A DNA stretch of 64,000 nt from Saccharopolyspora hirsuta (GTDB taxonomy: Bacteria > Actinomycetota > Actinomycetes > Mycobacteriales > Pseudonocardiaceae): positions 1 to 64,000 of the forward strand of contig NZ_VWPH01000008.1 in NCBI RefSeq assembly GCF_008630535.1, in the 5' to 3' direction. Of this stretch, positions 8,287 to 16,742 are shown one piece after another. How positions within the stretch are numbered: position 1 is the stretch's first letter; each line of letters starts with the position of its first letter. The notes under the pieces were generated by a model that saw only the letters and a program-made list of their open reading frames with translations, did not search any database and was not told the DNA's origin. The translations under genes were made by a program, and so were the position numbers.

Positions 8287-9338
8287 CCGCGCTGGACGAG
8301 GTTCCGGACCGGGCGGCGCTGCGTCTCCCCGGAAGCGATGCCGCGCCCGATCCGGTCCAGGCCGCGTGGAACAATCTGCTGCCGGACGCTCGCCGCCGCT
8401 ACCAGGAGACCCTGGCCGCCCGGCTCGAGCCGCAGCGCGACTACCTCACCAGCACCGAGTACGCGATCTACCACGGTGGCAAGAAGCTGCGGCCGTTGCT
8501 GCTGCTGCTCAGCGCCCACCTCGTGCTCGGGTCGCAATCCGCGCCGCAGAAGGTCGTGGACGGTGCGGTCGCGTTGGAGATGCTGCACGTGGCTACGTTG
8601 ATCCACGACGACGTCGTGGACGACTCGTTGCTGCGGCGAGGTATGGCATCGGTGAACGCCGTCCGAGGTGCGGAGACCGCGATCATCGTCGGCGACATGC
8701 AGTTCGTGCAGGCCGTGCGAGGGTTCATCGACGTCATCGATCGCGAACGGGACATGGACCTGGTGAAGATGGTGCTGGACACCGCCTTCCGGGTGTGCTG
8801 CGGCGAACTCGACGAACTTCAGGTGAACCCGTCCTGGGACACCGACGTGCTGCTCGCCCGGTACTGGGAGACCATCGACCGCAAGACTGCGGTGCTGTTC
8901 GGCCTGGCCTGCGAAGCCGGGGTCGTGCTGGCCGGCGGTCGGACGGCGGATGCCCGGCGCGCCGGGTTCTTCGGCCGGCGGATCGGCCGGGCCTTCCAGG
9001 TGATGGACGACCTGTTCGGCCTCGTGCAGGACGCGGAGAAGTCGGGAAAACCCCGCGGCATGGACCTGGCCCGCCGCCGCGCCTCGCTGCCGATCATCTA
9101 CGCGCTTGACGAGCTGGGACCGGATCACCCGGTCACCCGCGCCTTCCGGGGTGGCGAACCGGTCGACGGTGACCGCGCCGCGAACGAGGTGCGGCACACC
9201 AGGGGCTTCGCCCGCGCTTATGCCGATGCGCGGGCCCAAGCCCTGGACGCGCTGGAATACCTGCGTCCCTTTCACCCCGGTCCCCACCGCGCCGCGATGG
9301 CCGACCTGGCCCTGCACGTCGTGGACCGAGCGCCGTAA
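8283..9338 (+). CDS. Operon gene 6: trans-polyprenyl diphosphate synthase, 351 aa
   Basis: This enzyme family condenses allylic diphosphates with isopentenyl diphosphate. Visible motifs are GGKKLRP (65-71) for the isopentenyl site, the first aspartate-rich motif DDVVD (109-113) followed by LLRRG, VGDMQF (137-142), a KT pair (201-202) and MDDLFG (241-246). The second aspartate motif, normally DDxxD, reads DDLFG, so the last aspartate is lost. Small residues sit four and five positions before the first motif (T105, A104), which in this family usually permits longer chains; product length is inference. The ATG overlaps gene 5 by four bases. No prenyltransferase or terpene cyclase lies nearby, so the lipid may serve the neighbouring TULIP-like proteins. 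Confidence 0.85.
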   Translation: MTALDEVPDRAALRLPGSDAAPDPVQAAWNNLLPDARRRYQETLAARLEPQRDYLTSTEYAIYHGGKKLRPLLLLLSAHLVLGSQSAPQKVVDGAVALEMLHVATLIHDDVVDDSLLRRGMASVNAVRGAETAIIVGDMQFVQAVRGFIDVIDRERDMDLVKMVLDTAFRVCCGELDELQVNPSWDTDVLLARYWETIDRKTAVLFGLACEAGVVLAGGRTADARRAGFFGRRIGRAFQVMDDLFGLVQDAEKSGKPRGMDLARRRASLPIIYALDELGPDHPVTRAFRGGEPVDGDRAANEVRHTRGFARAYADARAQALDALEYLRPFHPGPHRAAMADLALHVVDRAP

Positions 9339-9366
9339 CCGCAGTGGACAATGCAAGGAGTTGGAC

Positions 9367-11079
9367 ATGAGCGTGGAACCATTCCGCTTCGTCGCCAATG
9401 TGTTGCGCGCGGGAGCGAACAAGAAGGGCTCGAAGCTGTGGCTGCCGAACCTCCTCGAGTCCCTCAAGGACGAGCACGGGAATGCCGTCCTGCCCATCAA
9501 GGCCGAGAAGTGGACCGTTCCGAAGGTTGACGGAGACCCGGGTAAGACCGCTCAAGCGCGGGCCATCACCGCCGGTGACCGCAAGCTGGTCCAGATCCTG
9601 AAGAAGTACGAACTCCCGCAGGACTTCAAGCTGTTCGTGCACCCGACCCGGCCTTGGCCGTCGATCGATCTGCTGTCCGTGCAGGTGGACGGGCTGCCCA
9701 ACGCCCACGTCGGCGACGTCAGCGTCTCCCAGCACTCCACCACCACGTTGCGCTGCGTGGTTCCGGTGACCTTCGGCCACTACCAGGACGAGCCGAAGCT
9801 CGCGAAGAAGGTGGGCATCGCGGGGAAGTACTCCGCCCACCTGGAACTGGGAATCTCCGACGCGAAGCAGAACCCGCCGGAGCTCACCAAGCGAACTCTC
9901 GGCAAGTCCGTTCCGGAACTGCCCCACTGGCCGGAGCTGAAGCTCAACGCCACGGGCGGGTTCGCGCTGCAGTTCAACGCCTTGCAGGGGCAGATCACCT
10001 GCGACATCTCGGTGTCCGGATCCGGATCCGGACGCAAGCTCGCGCTGTCCGTCGTCGAGGTGAAGTGCTGGAGCAACGCCACCACGCCCATCGAGTTCGA
10101 CGACAAGAAGTTCACGGTCGACCCGGGGAACACCGACTTCACCCAGCTTTGGATCGATGGAAACCGGACGATGTTGCTGAACATGCTCAACAGCGGGAAG
10201 GCGACCAACACCTTCTTCACGAGCGTGAACACCGAGCTGAGCAAGGAGAACAACCGGAAGGCCCTGGCCACCGAGCTGACCAACCGGTTCCACCAGGTGA
10301 TCGACGATGCGCTCGGTGCGGTACCGAACAGCGGTCTCTACGACGGGACCGGCGAAGGGTTGCACCCGGTCACCCAGTACCTCTTCGACCGGCTGCGCAC
10401 CGCGCTGAACAACAAGGACAGCGCGCTCTACCCGGCCGCGACCATCCTGTCCCTGACCGATCCGAAGCTCGACCCGTACAAGCTGCCCGGCGACGTCAAG
10501 CTGCCCGATCAGACGGTCTGGGAGAAGAAGCTGCACAGCATCTACCTCAAGAAGGACTCCCAGCTCACCGGTGCTTCGAACGCGCTGTTCCCGGCTGCGG
10601 ACATGAAGGCGATCGCCGGTGGTATCAGCGCCGTGCTGAAGCTGGGCGAGATCACTACCGAGACGAAGGTCAAGACGCGCGACGGCACGGTGAAGGTGGT
10701 GCCGCTGCCGCCCATCACGCTGTCCGGGAACTTCACCGCCAAGCTCGGCGACGACCCGGATGAGCTGGACGGGTCGTACACCGTGAAGATCAAGAAGGCG
10801 TCGCTGGCTATCGAGGCGTCCATCACCGGCAAGGACGCCTCCGACCTCACGGTGAAGTTCAGCAAGCTGGTTCCGTCAGTCGCACTCGCCGACCTGACGA
10901 TCACGGTCAAGACCGGCGGCAGCTTCGACAACGAGATCAACCAGGAGCTGAACAAGGACACGCCCAAGCAGGCCGTGGTGGACGGCATCAAGGCCGAGGT
11001 GGAGAAGAACCGGGAGGCAATCGGCACTCGGGTCACCGAGGACGCCCGCAAGCTCATCAAGCAGAACACCGGCACCTGA
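9367..11079 (+). CDS. Operon gene 7: large beta-rich hypothetical protein, 570 aa
   Basis: The ATG has an AAGGAG site six bases upstream. The protein begins MSVEPFRFVANVLRAG and has no signal peptide or membrane span. The first 270 residues are mainly beta-strands (WPSIDLLSVQVDG, TTLRCVVPVTFG, LNATGGFALQFNALQGQITC). The middle is helical (ALATELTNRFHQVIDDAL). The last 170 are lysine-rich strands (SLAIEASITGKDASDLTVKF) followed by a charged helix. The composition resembles genes 1-3, suggesting the same assembly. I do not recognise a family. A hairpin separates it from gene 8. Confidence 0.65.
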   Translation: MSVEPFRFVANVLRAGANKKGSKLWLPNLLESLKDEHGNAVLPIKAEKWTVPKVDGDPGKTAQARAITAGDRKLVQILKKYELPQDFKLFVHPTRPWPSIDLLSVQVDGLPNAHVGDVSVSQHSTTTLRCVVPVTFGHYQDEPKLAKKVGIAGKYSAHLELGISDAKQNPPELTKRTLGKSVPELPHWPELKLNATGGFALQFNALQGQITCDISVSGSGSGRKLALSVVEVKCWSNATTPIEFDDKKFTVDPGNTDFTQLWIDGNRTMLLNMLNSGKATNTFFTSVNTELSKENNRKALATELTNRFHQVIDDALGAVPNSGLYDGTGEGLHPVTQYLFDRLRTALNNKDSALYPAATILSLTDPKLDPYKLPGDVKLPDQTVWEKKLHSIYLKKDSQLTGASNALFPAADMKAIAGGISAVLKLGEITTETKVKTRDGTVKVVPLPPITLSGNFTAKLGDDPDELDGSYTVKIKKASLAIEASITGKDASDLTVKFSKLVPSVALADLTITVKTGGSFDNEINQELNKDTPKQAVVDGIKAEVEKNREAIGTRVTEDARKLIKQNTGT

Positions 11080-11097
11080 CGCGGCGGTTTCGCGGGT

Positions 11098-11125
11098 TTC
11101 GGCGGTTTCGCGGGGAACCGCCGAA
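11098..11125 (+). terminator. 10-bp hairpin between operon genes 7 and 8
   Basis: TTCGGCGGTT and AACCGCCGAA pair around an 8-nt loop in the 86-base gap. No T-run follows, so it is more likely an attenuator or mRNA-stability element than a full stop. Confidence 0.5.
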
Positions 11126-11165
11126 CCTCCAGTGCACGTTCTCCAACAGCTGACCCAGGAGCGGC

Positions 11166-14100
11166 ATGCGCATCGATGAGGTCGAGCGGATTCTCGCCCA
11201 GCACACCAAGCAGAACAAGCTGACCCTGCCGTCGACCGCCTTCGGCGCCGGTGACGTGGCCGATCTGGTGCGCCGGTGGCTGGGCGGCAACCTGGTCGTA
11301 TCCGGGGTCAGCACCAAGAAGTCCGGCGATCTCATCAAGGTCGACGGTACGGTATCGATGTTCGGGGCGACCGACCGCGCGGTGAAGGGAATCGAGTTCG
11401 GTCTCGTCGACTCGTCCGGGAACCCCACCAGCGATGGCACCCCGGCGGTGTACATCCCGCTGAGCCTGCCCCGGGAGTGGACCTTCGCCGCGGCGTTCCC
11501 GGCGACGAAGAACAGCGTGCTGGACGGGCTCGGCTTCGTCAGCGGACCGACCCTGCACCTGACTTCGGTGGCGCGCAAACCCGGCAACGGCGTCCCAGCG
11601 CTGGGCAAGGGCGTCACATTCGACGCACCCAAGGTGAAGAGGACCGGCCTGCTGCACAACTTCGTTGCGCTGCTGGAGAGCGGTGGCCAGGTGACGCTGT
11701 CCGGACAGATCGAGATCGGCTCCGGCGACATGTCCAGGCCCTCCGCATTCCAGCCCAAGCTCACCCTGAGGTCCACCGCGGCCGATGCGGGCTCGATGGG
11801 CACCAAGTTCCAGCTCGAGGTGGTCACAGACCTGGGACCGCCGATCAAGCACCGCGTCCGTGTGGCGGCCGTGGTCACCATCGGTTCCAGCGACCCGATC
11901 CTGCTCACCGCGGACCTGGACACCGGGGCGAAGATCCTGGAGCTCACCGGGACGTTCACGCCCCGCACCCACCAGACTGCGGCGCTGTCGACCTGGGCAG
12001 GCGGTTCGCTCAGCGGCACCGTGGGCAAGGGGTTCACGCTCGGCAACGCGGTGTCCCTGCAACGGCTCGTGATCCACCTGAACGCCGGGAAGACACTGGC
12101 CGAGATCGTTTCCGATGTGCGCCTGGAACTCGGGCTCAGCACTACCTGGGAGGTCGTCAAGGATTACTTCACCGCTGGTGACATCACCGCGGGCTTCACC
12201 ATCGCCAACCCGTTCGGCGGCGGACCCAGGGAGATCACCGCCACCGCGCGGGGCAAGGTCGTCCTGCTGGACGGGATCGTCCTGCTCGCCGACGCGGTGT
12301 TCTTCCGGGACGCCGGTGGGGTGACCGCCACCTTCGGGATGAGCACGGCCAGCCCGGTCAACCTCGTGTCGCTGATGCGCAAACTGGGGCTGTCGCTGAC
12401 CGATGCCCCCGAGCTGACCATGAGCAACCTGGAGATCACCGCAGTCGCCCCGGCCGGTGAGTTCACCTTGACCGCGTCGGTCAGCAGCACCTGGCAGCTC
12501 TCGCTCGGCGTGGCATCGGTCAAGCTCACCCAGGCATCGGTCGTGCTCGACTACAGCGGCAAGTCGAAGAAGCTGACCGGGGAGATCAGCGCTGAGGCGG
12601 AGCTGCTGCCGCCGCAGGGCAAGTCGCCGCTGGCCAGGTTCAACGCCCACTGGGAGATCCCCAAGAAGTTCACCCTCGAAGGACGGTTGCCGACTGCCGA
12701 TCTCACCGCCCTGATCAAGACCTTCGACAAGACTCTCGTCTACTCCGACGAGCTGCCGAAGGTCAAGCTCACCGAGGTCGTCGTCAGGCTCGCCATCGCC
12801 GGGAACCAAGGCCTCAACACCCGATCCGGCACCGAGTGCGTCCTCGGCGTGACCGGCACGGTCGACGTCAACAACAACCAGGTCTCGTTCCTCGCGCTGG
12901 CCCGCAAGCACGACGGCTCGACGGAGTTCATCGGTGCCATCTGGACCCAAGGGTGGACCTGGTACCCGGACGTGCTGAGCTGGATCAAGGACTGCATCGC
13001 GGTCAAGGCGTCCGGGCTGGCGCTGTCCACCCGGGACGGCGGATCGCTGCCCGCCGACCCGAAACGCCCGCCCAACCTGCCCGTCCCGCTCGCCCGCGGC
13101 GTCACCTTCTTCACCACCGTCGAGCTCAAGGGGGTGCTGGCCGGTGCGCTCAAACCCGTCTTCGGCGGACCGGCCGAGCTGCAGCTGACCGGACTGATCG
13201 CCAAGCCGCTGAGCAACTCCGAGCTCAGCATCGCGCTGGCGAACCGGTCCAAGAACGGCGCGAGCGGGATCGAGGGTGTCCAGTTCACCGGCATCCAGCT
13301 CCGGATCGTCCCGAAACGCGCGCAGTTCGACCTGCGGGCAGCCTTCGACCTGACCTTCTGGGACCTGAACAAGAAGAAGGTCACGCTCAAGCTCGCCCTG
13401 GGCGGCATGGTCAGCCTGAACGGCGAGCTGGCGGTGTACTTCGTGCTCGCCGCGGGACAGGGCGAGCAGTGGCAGAAGAAGTTGCAGGGCAGCAGCACGC
13501 CACCGGCGACCAGTCCGACCTGGCAGGAGCCGTTCGGGCTCAAAGGGCTGGAGATCAAGAACTTCTTCGGTGTGATCACCGTGGGTTCGATGTCGGTGTC
13601 CCTCGGGGCCGGTGGTGCGCTCGTCGTGCGTTCCGGGAAGAACTCCGTGCAACTGGACCTGGCCGCCGTCGGCGGGTTCAAGGGCGAAGTCCCCTACCTG
13701 GACGCGTTCGTCCTCGTGCTCGCCAAGGGGCACGAGCAGAAGGAAATCGTGCTCGGCGACCTGATCCGCCAGTTCACCGATCAGAACAGCCAACTCGTCA
13801 AGCTCACCGACCAGATCACGTTCCGGAAGTTCTCCCTCGCCGTCGTGCTCGCCCCGAACGGCTGCACCGACCCCCGGACCCAAAAGCACTGGCCGTTCGG
13901 CTTCCGCGCGGCCGGGGACGTGACCCTGTTCGGGTACCGGCTGGTGTTCGACGTCCGGATCGTGCCCGAGCAGGGCATCGACGCCTCCGGCAGCGTGGAC
14001 AAGCCCATCGTGCTCGGCGACGGCGTCTTCCAGCTCTCCGACAGCACGGGGAAGAAGGGGCCGGAAGGAGCGGTGAACACCACCGTGTCCCTCGGGCCCA

Positions 14101-14867
14101 GCACCCCGTACGTCTTCCTGTCCGGCAAGCTCGACCTGCTCGGCATGAGCGCGATGATCAGGGCCACTGTCAAGGACGGGGGCTGGGAGTTCACCTGGCG
14201 GGCCGCGGCCTTCATCTTCACGAACTCGGTGTCCTGCGCGCTCAGGGACGGCAAGTTCACCGCAGCGGTCGGCGGCTCGCTTTCCTTCCAAGTGAAAACC
14301 ACCAAGCCGGTGAAGATCGGCGAGGTCGTGATCATCCCGTCCGGGCTGAACTTCTCGGCCACCTTCGCGATGGCCATCGCGATCGCGATCGACCCGAAGT
14401 TCAGCTTCGCGGTGCGCGGGTGGTTCCGGTTCGGCAGCCAGAAGCTGACCCCCGAGCAGTTCAACCTGGACTCGCTGCGGAACTGGACCGAGCTGAAGGC
14501 CTCGCTGCAGGAGTACTTCGCCAGTTACCCCGACAAGATCTTCCACGAGCTCGTCTCCTGTGCCGAGAAGTGGGCGAAGGCCGTGGGGGAGGGGCTGCTC
14601 AAGGGCATCAACGACGTGGCACGCGTCCTTAAGGACGCCTTCAACGTCGCGGCCTCCGAAGCCGGCAAGTTGCTGAAGCTGGCTGGGTACACGGCGGAGA
14701 AGGCGGTCGAGGCACTGCACGTGGTGTGGAACATGACCAAGGACCAGGTGATCAAGGTGCTCCAGGAGGTGTGGAAGTTCTCCGAGGGCAAGGCGAAGGA
14801 GATCGTCGACAAGGTGTGGCAGTTCTTGAAGTCCTGCTCCTTGGAACGTGCGGCCAAGATGCTGTGA
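11166..14867 (+). CDS. Operon gene 8: giant repetitive beta-strand protein, 1233 aa
   Basis: The ATG has a CAGGAG site. Nearly the whole protein is built of short amphipathic strands with recurring units of the type V-TLSGQIEIGSG, GVTATFGMSTASPVNLVSL and VSVSLGAGGALVVRSG, interspersed with Gly/Thr/Ser turns. The last 110 residues change to long amphipathic helices (AVGEGLLKGINDVARVLKDA, AGKLLKLAGYTAEKAVEALH, VIKVLQEVWKFSEGKAKEIV) that could bind membranes or form a coiled bundle. No signal peptide, catalytic motif or cell-wall anchor is visible. The layout suggests a large lipid-handling or scaffold protein, but that is inference and no family was recognised. Confidence 0.7.
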   Translation: MRIDEVERILAQHTKQNKLTLPSTAFGAGDVADLVRRWLGGNLVVSGVSTKKSGDLIKVDGTVSMFGATDRAVKGIEFGLVDSSGNPTSDGTPAVYIPLSLPREWTFAAAFPATKNSVLDGLGFVSGPTLHLTSVARKPGNGVPALGKGVTFDAPKVKRTGLLHNFVALLESGGQVTLSGQIEIGSGDMSRPSAFQPKLTLRSTAADAGSMGTKFQLEVVTDLGPPIKHRVRVAAVVTIGSSDPILLTADLDTGAKILELTGTFTPRTHQTAALSTWAGGSLSGTVGKGFTLGNAVSLQRLVIHLNAGKTLAEIVSDVRLELGLSTTWEVVKDYFTAGDITAGFTIANPFGGGPREITATARGKVVLLDGIVLLADAVFFRDAGGVTATFGMSTASPVNLVSLMRKLGLSLTDAPELTMSNLEITAVAPAGEFTLTASVSSTWQLSLGVASVKLTQASVVLDYSGKSKKLTGEISAEAELLPPQGKSPLARFNAHWEIPKKFTLEGRLPTADLTALIKTFDKTLVYSDELPKVKLTEVVVRLAIAGNQGLNTRSGTECVLGVTGTVDVNNNQVSFLALARKHDGSTEFIGAIWTQGWTWYPDVLSWIKDCIAVKASGLALSTRDGGSLPADPKRPPNLPVPLARGVTFFTTVELKGVLAGALKPVFGGPAELQLTGLIAKPLSNSELSIALANRSKNGASGIEGVQFTGIQLRIVPKRAQFDLRAAFDLTFWDLNKKKVTLKLALGGMVSLNGELAVYFVLAAGQGEQWQKKLQGSSTPPATSPTWQEPFGLKGLEIKNFFGVITVGSMSVSLGAGGALVVRSGKNSVQLDLAAVGGFKGEVPYLDAFVLVLAKGHEQKEIVLGDLIRQFTDQNSQLVKLTDQITFRKFSLAVVLAPNGCTDPRTQKHWPFGFRAAGDVTLFGYRLVFDVRIVPEQGIDASGSVDKPIVLGDGVFQLSDSTGKKGPEGAVNTTVSLGPSTPYVFLSGKLDLLGMSAMIRATVKDGGWEFTWRAAAFIFTNSVSCALRDGKFTAAVGGSLSFQVKTTKPVKIGEVVIIPSGLNFSATFAMAIAIAIDPKFSFAVRGWFRFGSQKLTPEQFNLDSLRNWTELKASLQEYFASYPDKIFHELVSCAEKWAKAVGEGLLKGINDVARVLKDAFNVAASEAGKLLKLAGYTAEKAVEALHVVWNMTKDQVIKVLQEVWKFSEGKAKEIVDKVWQFLKSCSLERAAKML

Positions 14868-14884
14868 GAACGGGGTGACCAAGG

Positions 14885-15523
14885 TTGGCCTATGACCTGC
14901 GGTACCTGGCGAACGATCGGCCTGTCTCGCCGTTCGAGGCGGTGCCGAACTACAAGGAGGACCTCAGCGGCCCGGCGCAGCCGCCCAACACCGGGGTTCC
15001 GATGACGCGGCACCACATCGTGCCCTATGTCGTCCTCAAGAACTACTGGAACATGTTGCTCGACCAGCGCCGGTTCGGCGATCTGCGACTGGTGCTGCGC
15101 GAGATGGCCAGAATGCTGTTCCGCTACCGGCTCACCTTCGACGCGGCCGAGCGCCGCGGAGTCGCGGCGCTGGCCGAAGGCATCACCGCCGAGACGCACG
15201 ACCCCGATGCGCAGGGAACACCTCAGTTCTACGACGGGTTGATGCAGGTGTACTTCTGGCTCCCCGGAAACCTCTTCATCGGCCCCCGGTCCAGGTCGGA
15301 CGACCCCGGTCCGGGGTTCGACGCGGCCGCTCGCGGCCTCGGCCTGCCGTTCTACGGCGAGCTGCTGCGGGTGTACGAGAACATGGCGAGCTACACCGCG
15401 AACCCGTCCAGCGGGAACCGGGTGAACAGCGCGCTGTGCCGGGTCGTCAAGCGGCAGAACTTCGCACCAGTTGATTCGAAGAGGTGGACCGTCTCGAACG
15501 GCAAGTACCGGATCACCGGTTGA
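14885..15523 (+). CDS. Operon gene 9: HHxxP-motif protein, 212 aa
   Basis: The frame opens with a TTG directly after AAGG, 17 bases past gene 8; an ATG at 15002 would give a shorter protein beginning MTRHHIVPY. The HHIVP motif, followed by LKNYWN and later WLPGNLFIGP with RSDDPG, recalls the HHxxP core of HNH/AHH-type nucleases. The usual downstream His or Asn metal ligand is not certain, so the nuclease idea is weak. The last 11 bases overlap the end of the cysteine peptidase gene on the other strand. Confidence 0.55.
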   Translation: MAYDLRYLANDRPVSPFEAVPNYKEDLSGPAQPPNTGVPMTRHHIVPYVVLKNYWNMLLDQRRFGDLRLVLREMARMLFRYRLTFDAAERRGVAALAEGITAETHDPDAQGTPQFYDGLMQVYFWLPGNLFIGPRSRSDDPGPGFDAAARGLGLPFYGELLRVYENMASYTANPSSGNRVNSALCRVVKRQNFAPVDSKRWTVSNGKYRITG

Positions 15524-16052
15524 CCGGTGGTCGCGTCCAGTAGGTGCCCTGCCAGAAGCCGGGTACCGGCGGGTAGCAGATCGGGAACCGGTCGCAGGGC
15601 TGCACCGACGGCCCGTGCGCGGGATCGGCGATCTGCAGCTCGCGTCGTCCTCGGTGGTATCCGATGACCAGCACGAAGTGCGCGAAGTCTGCCGCCTGCA
15701 CCTGCACCCCGACTGGTCGGCCTACCGCGATCTCGGTCGCGAGCCGGGCGAACCCCGGGTGACCCGGGCTCCAGTGGTCGAAGCAGCCAACCGCGGACAG
15801 GGCGTCGTCGAGCCGCGCGAAGTCGCTGCCGGACGACGGTTGGCCCGGCCGCGGGGTAGCCGCCGCCACGCGCTCTTGCGACCAATCGTGACACCCCCAG
15901 AACCGGGCGACCGAACACGCCACGGCGGCCCAGCACCAATCCGCCCGTTCCTGGCGCTCGACCACCAGCGCCAGCACATGCTGCGCCGGGCCGGATCCGT
16001 GAGTCCGGTCCGGGCCGTGCTCCGTCGGTTCCACGCGCAGCAACATGCCCAC
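15513..16052 (-). CDS. Papain-like cysteine peptidase (C39/C70, AvrRpt2-like), 179 aa
   Basis: The motif RADWCWAAVACSVARFW carries the catalytic cysteine in the WCWAA context typical of C39_2/C70 (AvrRpt2-like) peptidases. FAHFVLVIGYH supplies the histidine and LQIADPAHG the aspartate, in the expected order and spacing. There is no signal peptide. The gene converges on and overlaps by 11 bases the last gene of the nine-gene operon, so it may act on one of those products or simply be a neighbour. The start is ATG at 16052 or at 16046. Confidence 0.75.
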   Translation of the reverse strand: MGMLLRVEPTEHGPDRTHGSGPAQHVLALVVERQERADWCWAAVACSVARFWGCHDWSQERVAAATPRPGQPSSGSDFARLDDALSAVGCFDHWSPGHPGFARLATEIAVGRPVGVQVQAADFAHFVLVIGYHRGRRELQIADPAHGPSVQPCDRFPICYPPVPGFWQGTYWTRPPVNR

Positions 16053-16117
16053 TTCGTACCTGCCGCAACAGCAATGCGCATCCCGGGGTCCAGAGCTTGC
16101 TGGCCAGGTAGTTGCGG

Positions 16118-16336
16118 TGTGAACCCCAATGCGGACCTGATCACGGTGGCCTGCCTGATGACCGACTACGACCTGCTGTCCCTGCCGGTGATGACGCCGA
16201 TCGGATCCTCGGCGTCATCACCGTCGACGACGTACTCGCAGCCACGGTCCCGGACAACTGGCGGCACCGCGAACCCGAACCACGCCCGACGCACGACGAG
16301 CCGGATACCGGACCAAGGGCGACTCGCCCGGTCTGA
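16118..16336 (+). pseudogene. CBS-domain fragment of an MgtE-type transporter
   Basis: Two frames joined near 16195 read NADLITVACLMTDYDLLSLP and then DRILGVITVDDVLAATVPDN with WRHRE. This is the second CBS motif that precedes the membrane part of actinobacterial MgtE-like proteins. Neither the N-terminal domain nor the membrane domain is present. It is an isolated, frameshifted remnant. Confidence 0.65.
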
Positions 16337-16742
16337 ACCACGGAGCACGCGGCAGTGGCGCCGCCCTGCCACCCGCGCGACTTGCCGGGACGCGCACACC
16401 GCTGATCAGTCCGATGTGGACTCTCGTGCGATGGGGCTGCCGCGCGGGTGCAGGGCTGCCCAGCGTTGTGCCCGGATTGTGTAGTCTCGGCGTTGTGGGA
16501 CGTCGCAGCGATCGGGTTCGGACTCGCGGGGATGCACCTGCTTCACCGGCGACACCGGGATCGGCGGAAACCGGTTCTGGGACGGGTTTCCCGAGCGCGT
16601 TGGGCCGGTCGAGATCCAGCTCCCGCAGTGGTCCTCGTCGGCCGGGCGTCCGCACCACGTGCGTTCGAGTGCTCGCCCTGCGGTTGTGACACGTGCCGAT
16701 GGACCTGCGACGGCGGACGGACTACCAGGGGTTGTGCACCGG
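16337..16742. other. Intergenic region upstream of the exporter
   Basis: No gene is supported here. The stretch probably carries the exporter promoter, but no clear -35/-10 pair was found. Confidence 0.4.

Noticed and set aside
10542-14882. 1446-codon open frame on the minus strand
   Set aside because: It is antisense to the 1233-residue gene and has the Asp/Gly/Leu/Arg composition of a codon shadow. The plus frame has an RBS, operon spacing and protein-like strands.
15471-16484. 337-codon plus-strand frame
   Set aside because: It is antisense to the cysteine peptidase; only the CBS piece near 16121-16195 in this frame is meaningful, and that is listed as a fossil.
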